From contig NC_034015.1 of assembly GCF_000346465.2 (NCBI RefSeq), positions 21,018,462 through 21,082,461 of the forward strand: DNA of 64,000 bases, written 5' to 3'. Every line of letters begins with the position of its first letter. The stretch's first letter is position 1. Under the pieces are notes generated by a model. That model was not told where the DNA came from. It saw only the letters and a list, made by a program, of their open reading frames with translations, and searched no databases. The DNA is from Prunus persica (Eukaryota; Streptophyta; Magnoliopsida; Rosales; Rosaceae). Both the position numbers and the translations under genes were made by a program. Below, piece by piece: positions 47,500 to 59,699 of this stretch.

Positions 47500-48930
47500 C
47501 AGCAAGTTAAAAGACAAATAGTCGCTTGGCTTTACCTATAATTTACGTACATTGAATTGAATTGTCTAATAATAAGGTCCCAGCTAGGTAGCCAGCTCGT
47601 GTCAGCTGATCGATCGATCCCATTCCCAAATGCAGTTAGCCAATCAAAGCCTGCATACATAAGGCTCCAAGAAAGAAGACTAGACAAGTCCAACAACTAG
47701 CAGGGCTACAGATGGGCCTGCAGATAAGGATTTTTATTGTATGAGACCCCCATCTCTGCAAAATTCTTTTTAAGCCTTTGTCACGCATCTCATCTCTGAC
47801 AACCACTAATTTGTGATTTGTCTACTTAATTACCTACACATTAAGAACACATTTTACATTAGTCACTCATGCATCGATGTTCTGTATTCGAATTTCTGTT
47901 TTATTTAATATCGTTTGCATAAATAAATTATAAAATAAAAAAATTAAATTTAAAAAAAAAAAAAAAGATTTCTTGAATTACAAGTATGGCTCTTCAATTG
48001 GGTTTCACTGATGTATTTTTACTGCAGTAAAAATTCTCAGACACCATTTGAAAAGCGCATATTCGTATAGAGGGTAACCAATTAGTGCAGTAATATACAT
48101 GAGATAAAAGAAAAAATTAATTATAGTAGTATCCTATGTTTCGTTTAATAAATGATATAAAAGAAAAGAGGGAAAAAAGAAAAAACGGCATGCATGTGAT
48201 GGATCATAATTGAGGTTTGGACCCAGTTGCATAGAAAGTGTTGGCTGTATGGTGGGCCCAACTCTGCTGTTCAATTTTGGCCTCCAGGCTCCCGCGACAC
48301 AGAGAATCAAATGTCCAACGGCCAACCAATGCCCCCAATTGCCAAATGGTGAGCCTGTAATGTAAATTGTAAATTGCAAAATTTAAACAGGCTGTTCACT
48401 GACCCATGATGATAGTGACAACAGACAGACTATCCCAAGCATACGGACAAATGACAATGCATACCCCTGCCTGCTTCAATCCCGTCCCGTTTTACGTACG
48501 CTTATTCCTTCCAAGGGGATAATAATCACATGCGCCTGGCTTACACAGCAATTTGGAGATGCCCATTCCCCGCCCGGGCCCATCTACACACCTACCTTAT
48601 CCCTCATCCATTGGCTAATGCCCTAATAGGGTAGACCATGTGATCCTTGTGTTTTTTAACCCCAACCCTGTTAATTTTAATTTTAAAGGATTCTACTAAA
48701 GTCAGTGGCATCTAAACATTTTCTTATCATTAATCAAATACTAATCTTGTAATGAACTATGGTAGTCGTAAAAGCTCAATTCTAATTTCGAGTTGTTATT
48801 AAAAATATTCAAAATTTTATCTTATACTTCTATAAATATCAATTTTGATATTCAAAAATAGTTAAAATCTCACAAACTCAATTGCCCTCAAAACTCAAAC
48901 CTACATAAATTTAAAAGGTTTTTTATTTTT
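47500..48930. other. Intergenic, nothing recognised
   Basis: AT-rich with poly-A runs near 47950-47967. No coding exon, RNA gene or clear repeat family was seen. Confidence 0.55.
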
Positions 48931-48934
48931 TATT

Positions 48935-49172
48935 TTTGTAGTTGCAAAGTTCTTCACTTTGTACCTATACTTTCTTCGTTGGTCGGATAGGCCCTTTGGT
49001 TTGTTGTACTATGGGTGCCCCTTGTGTTATTGCAGGGCTTTCTTTGTTTGCGTTTGTTTCGGGGGTCCCTCCTTTTGTTGGCTCCTTGAGGCGTTGGTTT
49101 GGTCCATGTAGCTTTGGTTTTTTTTAAATGATTTCATTTTACCCAAAAAAAAAAGAAAAAAAAAAGAAAAGG
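48935..49172 (+). mobile_element. Possible LINE 3'-end remnant with A-rich tail
   Basis: A T/G-rich stretch with short open frames is followed by an A-rich tract (49145-49172). This resembles the 3' tail of a plant LINE. No catalytic domain is attached, so the call is tentative. Confidence 0.3.
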
Positions 49173-50735
49173 AATATCCTCTTTAGCTTTTTAGTTTATT
49201 TACCTGGACACTTCTTTTGCTTTGTTAGGTTTATGTGGGTTTAGGTTTTGAGTCTATTTACGTTAGTTTTTGACTATTTTTGAAAGTTTTTATCAAAATT
49301 GATTATGAAAATAAGGAGTAAAAACTCAAACTTTGAAGCACGGAGATGATATTCCCATTTCAAGTAAGTTAATTTTATTGAAACGATTGTTTTTTTTTTT
49401 GGGGTGGGGTGGGGGGGGTGTTAAAAGTGCTAGGGAAGTGAAAAGGTAAACCAATTAAAGAGAAAAGAGGACTAACAGAATGATACTATTGATCCGTACG
49501 AGTAGCAGTACCCACTGCTACACTGCATGTAATGAAAATGAATCCAGGCGGTGAGTGAGGATGCTCTCGTCTCGTGCAAAAGATTAAAATTCATAGATGA
49601 TTTTTGGAGCGTAGCTAATTGTGGGTCCTTTCAATTATCACAATCTTACAATGATAACAGAACCATCTTATCATTCCCTCTGCCCTCCTTGTCCTCTCAC
49701 CCCTCTCTCTTTCTCTTTCTCTGCTGCACACACGCTTGCCTGGATGGATCCACTCACTCAGCCCGTTGTTGATTGCCAAACTACAAAGGACATGCGCAAC
49801 AATTTCACATCTTCATTTGTTAAATGTGATTCAATCAAAAGGAGAAGTTGCGAGTACTCGAATATCATATTTATAACAGCGGTTTGCGAATGAATCATAT
49901 TTATTTGTTGAAATATTACGTTTGATGCGTAGAATGATGAAGTAGATTGTAGAAATTCTCACACTAAAAAAACTCCAAGTAGTGGCGCAGAAATCAGCTT
50001 TATTTATGTTTTGTTTGGCCCCATTGTGTACCACAGAACAGATAGATGAATGGCACAACTCAATGACCAAATGACAGTAGTGAGTACTGTAGAAAAGAGA
50101 CCAGGCTAGCTAGCTCCACCATGTACAGTGTACTGTTTACCTGCAAAATCTCAGAATTCCAACATTTCAACTGGTTCAGCTAATCCATCTTCCGGCCATG
50201 CGCAAATGCAAAATCATACATTTTACATTGATCTGCATGGTAAAAAAAACAGGTTTTTTAAAATATAGGCCAAAGGGTCGTGTGGGGTCATTCCTTCCTG
50301 CCACGGCGCCATTTAGGTTGATAGCCCCATGGACTTCAAGTCTTCTAACACAAAAGGTATCAAAGACTTTTCTTTGATAGCTAAGGACTTTATTTCTAGC
50401 CAAAGAAAAAAAAATGCATTGCAGACATTATGAATCTATGATGTGAGAGACGTGACTTGAAGAAATTGTCAACAAGTATTTTGGCTTCTTTCTACTAAAT
50501 TAATATCCGTCTCCATTATTTTTCTTTTCCTTTTGGGTAAATAAGTAACAAAGCTTGCGTCCAAAACTCTATTAGTTTCGTGTACAGTCTACTCATATAC
50601 ATACATGATGTTATTGCTATTTGAATTATAAAAAGATACTTAGCTACCTATTCGACTAATTTCCTCTGTCAATGAAATTATTACAATTTATTTTTTTCAT
50701 TTCCACATCCTTTTAAAAGAGAAAGTCATGCAAAA
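49173..50735. other. Intergenic, nothing recognised
   Basis: Includes a T/G homopolymer patch at about 49388-49420. Open frames are short and lack motifs. Confidence 0.55.
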
Positions 50736-50737
50736 GG

Positions 50738-50880
50738 ACTCACTAATGTAGTGATTTGGAGTAATCGCTCTCTCATAAAAGACCATGAGTCTCGAGTTAT
50801 AGAATATATATACTGTCTGTGAGTTCAATACATTATCGTCCCTCTCAATACGAAAAATCCTGCAAAAACAAAAGAAAAAA
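50738..50880 (+). mobile_element. SINE-like repeat, copy 2
   Basis: About 75-80% similar by eye to the copy at 47350. The A-box-like AATGTAGTGATTTGGAGTAA, the GAGTCTCGAGTTAT B-box region and the TATCGTCCCTCTCAATACG end occur in the same order, followed by an A-rich tail. Confidence 0.65.
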
Positions 50881-51603
50881 AGTCTCAGTCATTAATGGCC
50901 TCATGTTGTACTGTTGTAGCACCACCCGAAGACATGCATGTGCAAGAAGAGGAATGGGAGATGTGCATATCTTAGCCATCCATATATAAATCTAAAGCTT
51001 GACACGCAAGCCATCTATTGCTATAAAATCATCTGCATTATTGGGAAAAATCTAATCCCATATGATAATGTTAGATAACAGGCCCACATATACTACAATC
51101 TAAAGGTAGATATTGAAGCAGATAAACAAGCACAGGGTGGATTGGGTGGACAGGTGAACACGGAGTGAAAACCACGAATCCTACACGACCGCCCAACCCC
51201 CACTTGCGCCGTACACAACAAAAGAAAACAAACTGAATATCAAACTGATGTAACGGTGGGTGAGATACTAGAGGAGGAGGGGGTCTGAATTTTTATTTTG
51301 AAAATTAATAATAATAATAATTAGGGTTGATAGAAGATGGGCCCACAGCTTGCCACCAATACGAAATTTTGATAACGTGAGTCACACACGCACATTAGGA
51401 TTACTTTTAACCGTTGATCATAATGTTGAGCTTGCAAATATCAATTATTAGAAAAAATTTCAAGCGCATAAGCGACTAACATACATATAGCTGATACCAA
51501 CACAACATCTAGCACCGCCGCTGTAACCGTTTTAACATCACTGCTGAGTTGCTGAGGGCAGAGCATGTGATTAAAACACAGGCACAGCTTCATTTTATCG
51601 TAC

Positions 51604-51653
<50 letters not shown>

Positions 51654-52054
51654 CACATTATCACATCAGCAACGCCAATGAGTTTTAAACATGATGCCCC
51701 ACAAACATCATTCAGAAAAATGAACGTTTGAAGGGGGGCCTGACTGACTGACTGGCTTTATGATATTTCTAGAAAGAAAAAAAAAACTGTCCTCATTGTT
51801 TTGATACTAGTATTAGCGAAGCACGCGCACATGAGATACATTTGTAGTATAAAATTGTGGATTAGGTTAGTTGCTGTTGAACTACAAACATGATTAACTA
51901 ATTATTGTGCTCAGGAAGCTGCCGTGAAACGGAGAACTAATTTTCATGTATCTTACCACAATCATCATTCATATTAATTTCATAAACTCCTTTTAAAATT
52001 TAGGGCATATTTGTCTTATATCTCGTCGATCTCTCTCTCAGACAACATATTTAG
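50881..52054. other. Intergenic with CT/AT composite microsatellite
   Basis: Contains a (CT)n run joined to an (AT)n run at 51604-51649. No gene recognised. Confidence 0.55.
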
Positions 52055-52720
52055 TGCATGTTTGGCATTGCTTATTTCGGATGATAAATGATTTTTAAAA
52101 AATTTTGAGAAGCTCAATTCGTTTGGTGAACTATGAAAAAATCACTTATTGTTAAAAATTGATGTGAGAGAAAGCTATAAGGGAAAACAGCTAATGAGAT
52201 GCTTTCATTTTCTGATTATGTAGGAATCTGTTTCGAAGAGGCACTGGGTTTAATGATCATGCGGCAATCATTTTTTGATTATGCGTAAAATCAATACCTA
52301 CAACACTTTTAACAAAAATTTTACCGAACGCCAAACTGCTTTGTCTCACAGCTGATTTCTTTCACAGCAAATATGACAACGATTATTTTCACAGCACAAC
52401 GATTATTTGGGGTGATAAGTGATTTTTAAATTTTTTTGGAAAGCCCAGCCCGTTTGGTAAATTATGATAAAATCACTTATTGTTTAAAATTGCTGTGAGA
52501 TAAAGCTATAAGGAAAAGCAGTTAATTAGCTGCTTTCATTTTCTGATTATACAGGAATCAGTTTTGAAGAGGCGCTGGGTTTAATGATTATGCGGGAATC
52601 AGTATCAACAACACTTTTTAAAAAAAGTTTACCAAACGCCAAACTGCTTTATCTCACACCTGATTTCTCTCACAGCAAATTTGACAACGATTATTTTCAC
52701 AGCACAGCAATGCCAAACTG
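52055..52720. mobile_element. hAT-like MITE containing a 330-bp internal tandem duplication
   Basis: Two diverged copies lie head to tail (about 52071-52400 and 52401-52715, period 330 bp). Each runs from TTATTT..GATAA.TGATTTTTAA to CACAGCAAAT.TGACAACGAT. The outer ends are inverted (TTTGGCATTGC at about 52060 and GCAATGCCAAA at about 52708), and each unit also has internal fold-back blocks. There is no coding capacity. hAT-like is a guess from the TIR style and composition. Confidence 0.75.
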
Positions 52721-52762
52721 TTGCAAACATACACTTTTCTTTCTTTTTTATGTATATAAAAT

Positions 52763-52830
52763 ATGATCTGTAAATTTAGTATACTATCGTTCTTCTCAAT
52801 AAAAACAAGAAATGTCGTAAAAAATAAATA
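52763..52830 (+). mobile_element. 3' fragment of the SINE-like repeat
   Basis: Shares the CTGTAAATTTAGTATACTAT to TTCTCAATAA end with the two longer SINE-like copies and has an A-rich tail. The 5' tRNA-like part is missing. Confidence 0.5.
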
Positions 52831-53009
52831 GAGCAACAAATTATTGAAGTCTAGCAGCTGTGCCCTCAACTGACCAAACTTCAGAGATATGTTGAAGATA
52901 GTCTGTAGGTTGAGAATGCCCCTGAAGAGAGATTTTTCATTTTTGGGGAACCGATTCCGATTCTCTGTAACAAGCCTAGGTCCCCTATCAGGTAACCATT
53001 ATCGACTCA

Positions 53010-53450
53010 CTTCTTGGGGCACTTGGTAAAAAAACCCAATCCCACTTGGGGATGGTTAGCATCACAATGGATGATGTTGTCTCAATCAAAAATTTCTCAC
53101 CCATTTGAAATCCCAAGCTATGAATGTTCTAATGTTTGCGTCTTTGAAGCTTGTTCCTTTCCCACACCCACTCTCCATCTTTACTTCTTTGAGTGTGAAG
53201 CACCCGCTTATGGTATTGGAATTTTTGAAAACATTGGCTAAGGCAAGCTTCAGAACCGGCGGAATTGCCCAATCCTATCTTTCCTTGAAGTAAGTCCGGA
53301 GCGGGAGCAACTTCTGAGCCAGACCACCAAGATGCTTCAAGCCGGGTGCTTTTTAGCCACCAACAGCTTGTGTTTCCGTTCCCTGGATGAGATCAAGGAT
53401 TCATGTATGTGGTGTAATTCGAACCATAAGTTACTGCAGAAGGGTTAAAA
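53010..53450. other. Unidentified coding-like fragment
   Basis: Base composition is less AT-rich than the surroundings. Long partial frames occur on both strands (plus 53014-53241 and 53105-53293; minus frames broken by stops). I do not recognise the protein. It looks like a relic of a gene or a captured gene piece. Confidence 0.3.
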
Positions 53451-54020
53451 AAAAGTTATGAAAGTAGAGATTTTAGGTGTTTAAAATGGGGACACCAGAG
53501 GTCGAGAAGTATATATATATATTGTTACATAAAATAAGCAGCTGAAGTGCATATAGAGTATGATCTAAAATATGGAAAATTACATTATCATGAGTGATGA
53601 TAAGATCTATTATTTACCTTTAATAATTAATATAGAAAAGAAACCATAAGGATTGGGGGACCATAAACAACCCATACCTTTAAATCCCAATAAAATAAAA
53701 GGAGATCTTGATCACATGGAGGCATGTGATGATGAGGATGGGGATGGTTTTTTCAAATATTCATTTTCTCTTTTGTTTTTCCCTAACTATATATTTATAT
53801 ATATAGTTTTAATTTCCAGTAAAATTTTCCTTATTTTATTTATTGATATGTATATGGTTATTATTATTATTATTTTTTGCCCTTCTGACGTATTATATAT
53901 ATATATATATATGTGTATATATACCCCACAGCGCACTGAGTAGGAAAGTAAGGCATTTTGTGGGTAAAATGCCCTTATGAGTGAACCCTACTCACCCCAC
54001 CCTTTTCCACCCTCCCTCTC

Positions 54021-54027
54021 TATAAAG
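54021..54027 (+). promoter_or_regulatory. TATA box of the MIR396b-type gene
   Basis: TATAAAG about 200 bp upstream of the hairpin, after a C/T-rich patch, with a leader-like (CT)n tract (54108-54167) between it and the hairpin. Confidence 0.6.
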
Positions 54028-54106
54028 CTGGTAGACAGATTATATGTTGTAGAGTGGTCCTTGAGAGACTTTGTATGTAAGGGGATGACCTTTTTTTCCC
54101 AGCTCT

Positions 54107-54107
<1 letters not shown>

Positions 54108-54167
<60 letters not shown>
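54108..54167. repeat. (CT)n microsatellite in the putative pri-miR396 leader
   Basis: About 58 bp of CT between the TATA box and the MIR396 hairpin. Confidence 0.95.
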
Positions 54168-54171
<4 letters not shown>

Positions 54172-54223
54172 GTATATATCTAACTATACAGGATATGTGA
54201 GATCTGAAGTGAATTTATAAACA

Positions 54224-54350
54224 AGTCCTGGTCATGCTTTTCCACAGCTTTCTTGAACTTCAATTCTTTGCTGTCTAAGCTTATCGCTTTCAAGATTAGC
54301 TAGCGCCATCGAAGCTCAAGAAAGCTGTGGGAGAACATGGCAATTCCGGA
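54224..54350 (+). ncRNA. MIR396B: MIR396 precursor hairpin, miR396b type
   Basis: The 5p arm at 54240-54260 contains TTCCACAGCTTTCTTGAACT followed by T, identical to mature miR396b. The 3p arm at 54314-54334 begins GCTCAAGAAAGCTGTGGGAG, the expected star strand. The arms form a long near-perfect duplex, and flanking CATG segments extend the stem. miR396 cleaves mRNAs of GRF transcription factors and so restrains cell proliferation in leaves and flowers. The loop is about 50 nt. A TATA box and CT-rich leader lie upstream. A second miR396 gene of the other mature type lies 4.9 kb away in opposite orientation. Confidence 0.97.
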
Positions 54351-55929
54351 CTCTGATGAATTGCTGCTTACAATGTAAGTGCAGTGCAGCAGACAGCAGA
54401 CAACACAAGTACTGTGTACAGACCAATTCTTGTGTTTAGCCGAAGAATTATAAGGTCATCTTCTTCATCATGTATATTTTCTGGTAATTCTCTCACTTTT
54501 CTTACATAATTCACACCCAATTCTTCAAAATCTTTTCTTTCGTTTTTGTGACACTGTAGTTATGTGGGATGTTATCAGTGCATCAAAATGTTATTTTTTT
54601 ATTAGACAGATGGGCCCCCTCACAAAAAACTGTCTCTGAATTTTGTTTAAAAAGTATATATAATAATAGGTTCTGATATTGCTGAGTTACAATACAATGT
54701 AGGTTTCCCTTCTCCATAAGTTTTGACAGAATTCTTTGAATTTCCCTGAAGACAAACCCATGAAGATGAAATTCAGTGTTCCTTTCTTCTTCTTTTTTAC
54801 CTAAAACTTTGTTATATCTACTGGCACACGTTTGAGCCATGCATGGGAAGGGGCTGCAGAATGGTAATTTTAAAATACATTTTTCTTCTTGTCTTGTCTG
54901 GTACATTTTGATGAAATTTCCATTTAATTTAAAATAATATTCCTGATTCATTCAATCAGTATGGTGAAATTTTGAGTTTGATCTTCAGAGAAGATTCCCT
55001 ATCTTTCCCTTTCCTTTTTATCATAAATGATGACACTTGTTCCTGTTAGCCTTTTGATTTTGCTTCCACATCTTCTCCTACATTTCTGTGAAAAAGGTTA
55101 AACTTTGTCCCTATCTGACATAGGTTTTTTAACCACATCCTCTCATTCTTACATCAGTAATCAGTTTTATTTTCTTCTCTCTCTGTCTCTTTCTCACACT
55201 CACTTGTATGAATTTCCTCCAGGCTAGGGTTGTCAATGGCATTTCACCCACACACAACTATGCTTCCCTTGATCAAAGACTCAAATTTAAAATAACAAAT
55301 CTTGAAAATAAATTAACTTTTTTTAGTTCATTTGCAACTAGATGCATTGCATGAAACATCCAAAAGTTTACCTTTTCAATGGTTCCATGCTAGCTAGAAG
55401 AAACAGATCTCAAATTTGGCCCTAGCTAGCTAGCTCGCTCCAATTATAGCTCTTTCTGTAACTAAGTAGTTAGAATGGACTACTTCTGCATATCAATTAT
55501 GAAATGTGAAATCGAATTCTGTATTATACAGATTATTTTTTTCAATTAATTGAATAATATATAAATATATTTAACTTATATCTGAATAGTTGAGATCAGA
55601 CTGAGCGACATGTGAGTTGTTTGCTTAGAACAGCCTATACGTACCCTCTCTCCAGTAAGTTGATCAGCCAGAGCTAGCTATAGCTTTAACTTTTGTCCTC
55701 AACACATTACATATATATATATATATATATTTGAATTGTAAGTTGAATACGGACAATTCGGCAACTATATGATATTTGGAAAATTGCAATCACTGGTCAG
55801 ATGGATGCAACATTAACAGCATATTGGCCAATTTTGTAACAGCCAAATTAATAGCATTAAAGTTATCTGTCTGCGCAGTGCTCACAAGCTCCATGCTTCA
55901 ACTACTTCATTACTTACAACTTCACATGT

Positions 55930-55971
<42 letters not shown>

Positions 55972-58900
55972 CGTTTAGGCACAGAATTTGACCATTATTA
56001 ACCTGCACTGCAGAGTAAAATGGAAGTGTAATCAATGTACAACATGTAGTTTAGCGGGATTAGCAAGCGACGTTATACAAGTAAAACGAATATTTCTGAT
56101 ATATAAAGGTTTTTAACAACCTCTTGCTAGCTAGGGGCAGGTCCACGATAATCAGTTCAGAATAGGTCAGGCCAGACAAATTAAGGAGGCAATGGCATGC
56201 ATGGTTGCAGTCAGTGTATTTAAATTTACTAGCTAGGCCTCATTAATTTCTTTATCTAGTTACAGGAATTGTAGACTCCTAACTTTCATATGGTGCTATT
56301 ATTTAAGACGCGTGATGAGAGAGAGGCAAACAGGTAGAGTTCATGAAACCGTAATGATCATCGCGAGAGGCGGCAAAGCTATCTCATGGAAGTTAACAAG
56401 CTGCTATAAATACAACTTACATAAACTAAAAGTAATTAAATTAATATTTGGGAGAAGTCAGCAGCATGCATTTGGTTGAACGGTCATCGCAATTAGCAAG
56501 TTAATCTGGTATAAAAGGGTCAAGAATTTGTACAATGATCCAAATTCCAGCACTCATAAGGCATCAGCCAAAGAAAACACATGCCAAAATATTAGAAAAA
56601 GAAGATGAATTGACTTTGCTAAAAGATGCATGGGTCATGACCCTCCTCTCCGTGATACAAGACCATGTTTAGCATCTGAAGAGTCATGTTATTTGAGTTC
56701 TGACGACCCCAACATAAAACCACAGGTAAAATCCTCAAAAATCACTTGCATCGTAAATTTCTCCATTGGTTCAATGAATTATTCGGGAAATCTTTTGGTT
56801 ATATGCAGCCAAGCCATCGATGAGTTAACAATAAACAAAGATCCTCTTCGAGGAAAGGAACTTTCGGAATTTATGGATCCATTCCCATTAACAAACAACG
56901 CAAAAACGTGAAGTGGGCCACTCGATTCATTTGCTAAGGTCCCGCAACAAGATCAAGGAACCATGTGTGTAATTCAAAAGAAAACAGATTGGGGAGAACA
57001 AAGAATACTCTACCAAAATAAAAAGAAATAAAGAACACCACCAATTGGAAGCAAAAAGTGCTTATGACTCTTCTGGCAGCTCAACGTGAAAGAAAAGGGT
57101 GTGAAACAAACACACACGTCTGGAAACCAAACCATGACCAAATGAAAGAGAAAAATGGCACGGAGAAGCAATAATTCTGTCACCATGTGTTGTGGAAAGC
57201 AATGAAACACTCACGTCACTGCAATGTGATAACTTTTGATCAACCAATCAAGCAATAACTATATATTAAATATGATGAAATGAAATAAACTTGAAACGAT
57301 TGTCCTTTCATCCATTATAGGTACTACTTAAGGTAGACGTACCAACTCATGATGATGATGATGATGATCTCATTTCTAGCTTCACCAATCTACCGTGAAT
57401 CATGGCATTCAAAGTAGTTAAGCTAAAGGTAATAATAATTCAACCAAACACATAACCGCAAAGAAAATCCAAATTTATAAGATCTGTCATATTGCGAATA
57501 TGGGTTACATACAGCAAATGAAAGATGAGCAACTATAATACATTTTAGATTAGTGGGCGACATTAGGACCTGTATACATGTTGGATCATATGACCTGTGG
57601 AGATGGCTCATTAATTTAGGGTGACAAAAGGGGTTGGTCCTATTAATTGGATGTATTCAAATCCCCGTGAGAGCAGCATCTGCAAATCCATCCGAATTCT
57701 TGTGTGGAGATGACACAGCCATGAATACTCTTGCTTTGGCTCTTAGTTAGGACCTTGCCAGTGAAAAATGTGGATGCCCTTTTTCACACTTGGTAGATCC
57801 TTAGCATATTTGGGAAAACATAACCCTAATTTTCTTCAGGCAAAGCAACACGACATCTCTTGGTTAAATCATCTTGCTTTATGCATTTTGTTCCTTATTT
57901 GATACATATATAAAAGCTTCACCTAACCCATAAGATTTCAAATAATTGCTCCAAAGCTAGCAAGTAAGAGTGAGAGCTCGATATGAGAAAAGGAAAGGCA
58001 ACAACACAAAACCTTGTGGTCCATGCAGAACAAACCTTACCTTACCATGTGTTTTGGGTTTCATAGCTCTCAATACTTGTGTAAAAGGAAAAACCAATAA
58101 GAGAAAGCCTAGCTATATCAACTGAACGTACCTTATTACACTCAACAAGTGAAATAATGGTATGTAGCAAGAGACGGCATGGCAGATGAGAAACGGATGC
58201 AAAGTAATGAGGCTGCAATGACTTAGTGAAAGTCACTCACGAATGAGGCAGATATGATAAAACGATGTTTGACCCTAATTGAATCTCAGAAATCTCATGT
58301 ATATAAAAATGACTCGACTATCTGAACGATCTGTCACGTTATCGAACGACACTAGTGTATAGATGTACAGATCGATAGGCACATTGTATCATATTTAGGA
58401 TGTTAAGAGTTTAATCAGCTCTTATGTTTTGATGCAAATTTAAGAAAATATAAACATTCATGTGCGCACACTGTAAAGAATGCCTAATTAAATGAAGAAC
58501 ATTATCATTATAAACAAAATAATGAAAAGACAAGAATCTAATCTCTGCTGGCATTAATAAACAATGTCAAACGTTAAATACTGCTGAATGAATCATAAAG
58601 TACAGATGGATCAGAGAGAACTACTTATCCAGAATGTTCTCTGAAGCATCGATCAGAAGGAGGGTGAAGATTTCTCCCCAGAGGAACTGCATGTGGATGC
58701 ATTGTCACCGCTGATACAACTCACAGAAAAAAAAAATATCATCAAGTGCTACAATAATCTCACTAATAAAAATATTTAATTTGTAATATTGTATTATTAT
58801 ATATGGATCATCACATACAGATCAGATAGAGAAATCAGATCTCCATGTAATCCGAAACGCAAAGCTTGTAAAAGCCCCTTATGAAGTATTAGGGTTGAGA

Positions 58901-59100
58901 TAATTTTTCATTATGGCATGGTTTAGAAAAACACCCATCATCCACCACCTACTTCAAAATCATGAAAGACTGAATTTTTATGGGTACTGAGAAACAAATC
59001 AAGTGACAATTGTGCAAAGTGAGACAAAATTTGAGTGATTTAAAATGTCTTTGTAAATTGTAAGTTTAGGCTTCATACCAAGATATAAATATATATATGT
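54351..59100. other. Region between the two MIR396 hairpins
   Basis: No protein gene or further miRNA hairpin was recognised. It includes a (TA)n run at about 55709-55730, a (CT)n tract at about 55932-55967 and a (GAT)n run at about 57352-57369. Both primary miR396 transcripts are expected to run into this interval from opposite sides. Confidence 0.55.
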
Positions 59101-59134
59101 GTGATGCTGAAGATCGGATAGTGATTTTTTATTG

Positions 59135-59285
59135 AACCTATCTGTATCTTCCCACAGCTTTATTGAACCGCAAGCCAGTTAGAGAGAGAGAGAGAGTGAG
59201 TGAGTGAGTGACTGCAGCCTCACATGCAAAGATCGATCGATCTCATGGATGCAGTTCAAGAAAGCTGTGGAAGAATACAAAGAGG
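59135..59285 (-). ncRNA. MIR396A: MIR396 precursor hairpin, miR396a type
   Basis: On the minus strand the 5p arm (59272-59252) contains TTCCACAGCTTTCTTGAACT followed by G, identical to mature miR396a. The 3p arm (59168-59148) begins GTTCAATAAAGCTGTGGGAA, the known miR396a star. The stem is extended by pairing of TTGTATTC with the flank GATACAGA. The loop of about 80 nt contains a (GA)n/(GAGT)n stretch at 59181-59210. The hairpin faces the miR396b-type gene at 54.2 kb. Targets are expected to be GRF mRNAs as for all miR396. Confidence 0.97.
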
Positions 59286-59568
59286 ATCATCGTCTATGGA
59301 GGAAATGGAGAGAGAGGGAGAGAGAGAGAGAGAAAGAGAGAGTCACCAAAGCCACACCACACATAGAGAGATAAGATGCTTAGAAGCTTCAACCAATCAG
59401 AGCTCTAATCTGAGATGAGGCAGAATTGTCAAAAAGCAGAGATAACAACAAAAACAAAAAAAAAACCCAAAAAGGGAGTTGCAGAAGAAAGCAGGAAGGG
59501 TTCCTAGCCCTGTTTAGGCAGAAGAGGAGGAGGTTAGAGGTGTAGGTTTAGGAGAGGGGAGATGTTGA

Positions 59569-59576
59569 TATTTATA
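59569..59576 (-). promoter_or_regulatory. TATA box of the MIR396a-type gene
   Basis: TATAAATA on the minus strand, about 300 bp upstream of the mature sequence, followed by a purine/pyrimidine-skewed leader. Motif and spacing only. Confidence 0.55.
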
Positions 59577-59666
59577 GTAAAACTTGAGGGTTTTTCTTTC
59601 TTTTTTTTTTCTTTTTACCATCAATCCCAAGAAGAATATTGGGCCTGAGATTTCAGTCACAGAACA

Positions 59667-59682
59667 CCCCCCCCCCCCCCCC
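59667..59682. repeat. Poly-C/poly-G homopolymer
   Basis: About 16 consecutive C on the plus strand, roughly 100 bp upstream of the putative MIR396a TATA box. Confidence 0.9.
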
Positions 59683-59699
59683 TTTTTCCCATTCCCTTC

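Noticed and set aside
54583..54951. 122-codon minus-strand frame between the MIR396 genes
   Set aside because: Composition matches AT-rich noncoding DNA, no domain is recognised, and it would overlap the MIR396b primary transcript in antisense.
59221..59420. Plus-strand frame across the MIR396a hairpin
   Set aside because: It is antisense to the miRNA gene and mostly translated GA repeat.
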